From Bog-564 sp035509915 (GTDB lineage Bacteria; Actinomycetota; Acidimicrobiia; Acidimicrobiales; UBA8190), in the NCBI GenBank assembly GCA_035509915.1, contig DATKIB010000076.1:1-5091 (forward strand): DNA of 5,091 nt, written 5' to 3'. Below the pieces are notes generated by a model. The model searched no databases, was not told the DNA's origin, and saw nothing but the letters and a program-made list of their open reading frames with translations. How positions within the stretch are numbered: the stretch's first letter is position 1; each line of letters starts with the position of its first letter. The position numbers were made by a program, and so were the translations under genes. Below, one piece after another: positions 4,230 to 5,091 of the stretch.

Positions 4230-4235
4230 ACACTA
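4230..4235 (-). promoter_or_regulatory. Candidate -10 box giving a leaderless GtrA mRNA
   Basis: TAGTGT (TANNNT) on the minus strand is followed by TGGGGG and then the GTG start, again a 6-bp spacing. The G-run could also act as a weak ribosome binding site but would be too close to the start. An imperfect copy of the surrounding nonamer (CAGTGTCGG versus TAGTGTTGG) lies 24 bp upstream, roughly at the -35 position. Confidence 0.45.
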
Positions 4236-4267
4236 CCCCGACGGCCAAATCCGACACTGGCAGCCGG

Positions 4268-5091
4268 TTAAGCGCCTGCTGTGAAAACCCGCTTGGTGCG
4301 CGCGACCTCGCCGAACCAATGGGCGCTCGGCTTGGGCCTTCGCTCGAAGATGCCCGGGGCAACCCCCACCAGGCCGAATTTGGGCCCGTACCCGAGGTGC
4401 CACTCGAAATTGTCGAGCAGGCTCCACACGAAGTAGCCGCGCAGATCGATGCCCTCGTCGAGGCAGCGGTGGGCGCTCTCGAGGGCCTCGGTCAGGAACG
4501 CGATGCGCTCGGTGTCGTCATCGGTGGCGATGCCGTTCTCCGTCACCACGACCGGCCGTCCGCTGATGGCCGCCGCGCGGCGGACGGTGTGCTCGACGGC
4601 CTGGGGCCAGCGCTCGTCCCCCATCTGGGTAACCGGGACGCTCGGGTCGTTCTCGGCCAGCCCGTCGGGTCCAAAATGCATCCGCGTGTAGCACTGCACC
4701 CCGACGAAGTCGTCGCCCCCGGTCGCCCGCAGGAAGACGTTCTCGAGCATCTCCTCGGCCGCGTCGCGCAGGGACTCGCCACCCGGCGCCGCGGTGATCT
4801 CGGCCATCGAGACCGTGAGGCCCACCGGGAAGTCGCCGGGCCCGGACCGGAGCGCGTCGACGGCACTGCGGTGCGCGCGCACCATCGTCTCGTTCACCGC
4901 GCCGTAGCGGGTGAAGTCCTCCTTGACCCCGGGCGGGTACTGCCCCTGGAAGTACCCCATGACCGACACCACGTTCGGTTCGTTGATCGTGCAGGCCCAC
5001 CCGATGAGGTCGCCCAGATAGTCGGCGGCGCGGCTGACGTAGCGCGCGAAGCGGTCGACCGCGTCGGCGGACTCCCAGCCGCCACGGTCGG
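4268..5091 (-). CDS. Glycoside hydrolase family 1 (beta-glucosidase-like), C-terminal part; 5' end beyond the window
   Basis: 273 residues are visible, from DRGGWES at the right edge to the TAA at 4268; about a third of the gene is outside. The retaining mechanism's two carboxylates are both present: acid/base Glu37 (visible numbering) in TINEPNV and nucleophile Glu184 in VVVTENG. The sugar-binding C-terminal motif GYFVWSLLDNFEW (218-230) and FGLVGVAP are also typical. GH1 enzymes cleave beta-glucosides, beta-galactosides or 6-phospho sugars; the substrate here is undetermined. The two glutamates are 147 residues apart, against about 185 in well-known bacterial GH1 enzymes, so the middle of the barrel is shortened. 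The usual active-site Asn of the NYY motif is replaced in GVQCYTR (130-136). The visible frame is open up to the edge with no frameshift. The 44-bp gap to the GtrA gene has no terminator-like structure. Confidence 0.92.
   Translation of the reverse strand, partial: DRGGWESADAVDRFARYVSRAADYLGDLIGWACTINEPNVVSVMGYFQGQYPPGVKEDFTRYGAVNETMVRAHRSAVDALRSGPGDFPVGLTVSMAEITAAPGGESLRDAAEEMLENVFLRATGGDDFVGVQCYTRMHFGPDGLAENDPSVPVTQMGDERWPQAVEHTVRRAAAISGRPVVVTENGIATDDDTERIAFLTEALESAHRCLDEGIDLRGYFVWSLLDNFEWHLGYGPKFGLVGVAPGIFERRPKPSAHWFGEVARTKRVFTAGA

Noticed and set aside
4518..5000. 160-codon minus-strand frame over the GH1 gene
   Set aside because: It is an out-of-frame reading of the GH1 gene, dominated by Arg and Gly, whereas the GH1 frame holds both catalytic motifs.
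1..5091. Search for CRISPR repeats, insertion sequences, attachment sites, toxin-antitoxin or defence genes
   Set aside because: I saw no repeat-spacer array, transposase, terminal inverted repeats with target duplications, or recognisable defence genes. The tRNA genes are not flanked by integrase genes or by duplicated tRNA 3' ends within the window.

Overview
The window is G+C-rich chromosomal DNA from a bacterium, most likely an actinomycete-type (Actinomycetota) organism. The evidence is the very high GC at third codon positions, the order tRNA-Thr / tRNA-Met / rpmG / probable tRNA-Trp that in actinobacteria leads into secE-nusG, a multi-spanning protein of the MptA/MptB mannosyltransferase type, and several genes that look leaderless. 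A deeper lineage such as Acidimicrobiia is possible, but this is a guess from protein flavour and cannot be settled from the window.

Layout, left to right. Bases 1-474 form a minus-strand translation cluster, read from right to left: tRNA-Thr(GGU), tRNA-Met(CAU) 7 bp later, a strong GC hairpin, rpmG (ribosomal protein L33), a spacer with a second hairpin, and at the extreme left edge the first bases of another tRNA, probably tRNA-Trp. Diverging from it on the plus strand is a PAT-type GNAT acetyltransferase (574-1098). It converges on a minus-strand integral-membrane GT-C glycosyltransferase of the MptB family (1095 to about 2729); the two stop codons overlap in a single CTAG. The upstream region of the MptB gene holds a good -10 box and a small direct repeat, followed by a minus-strand tRNA-Tyr(GUA) at 2982-3064. 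A compact 67-bp divergent control region separates tRNA-Tyr from a plus-strand YajQ-family nucleotide-binding protein (3132-3620). YajQ converges on a minus-strand GtrA-family membrane protein (3654-4223). Upstream of that lies the C-terminal two thirds of a family 1 glycoside hydrolase, which runs off the right edge.

How it fits together: the left part is housekeeping translation machinery. The MptB-like enzyme and the GtrA-like protein both belong to families that work with polyprenyl-phosphate-linked sugars at the membrane, so both probably serve envelope glycan assembly. They are not in one operon, and a direct partnership is only an inference. The GH1 enzyme probably hydrolyses beta-glycosides. 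The acetyltransferase and YajQ look like free-standing single genes.

No defence system, mobile element, CRISPR array or evidently novel gene cassette was found. The most noteworthy points are small-scale: three genes share a TANNNT box exactly 6 bp before the start codon (a leaderless signature), two convergent genes share a stop tetranucleotide, L33 has a Cys-to-Asp change in its zinc ribbon, and the GH1 enzyme is compact with an unusual residue at the usual active-site Asn.
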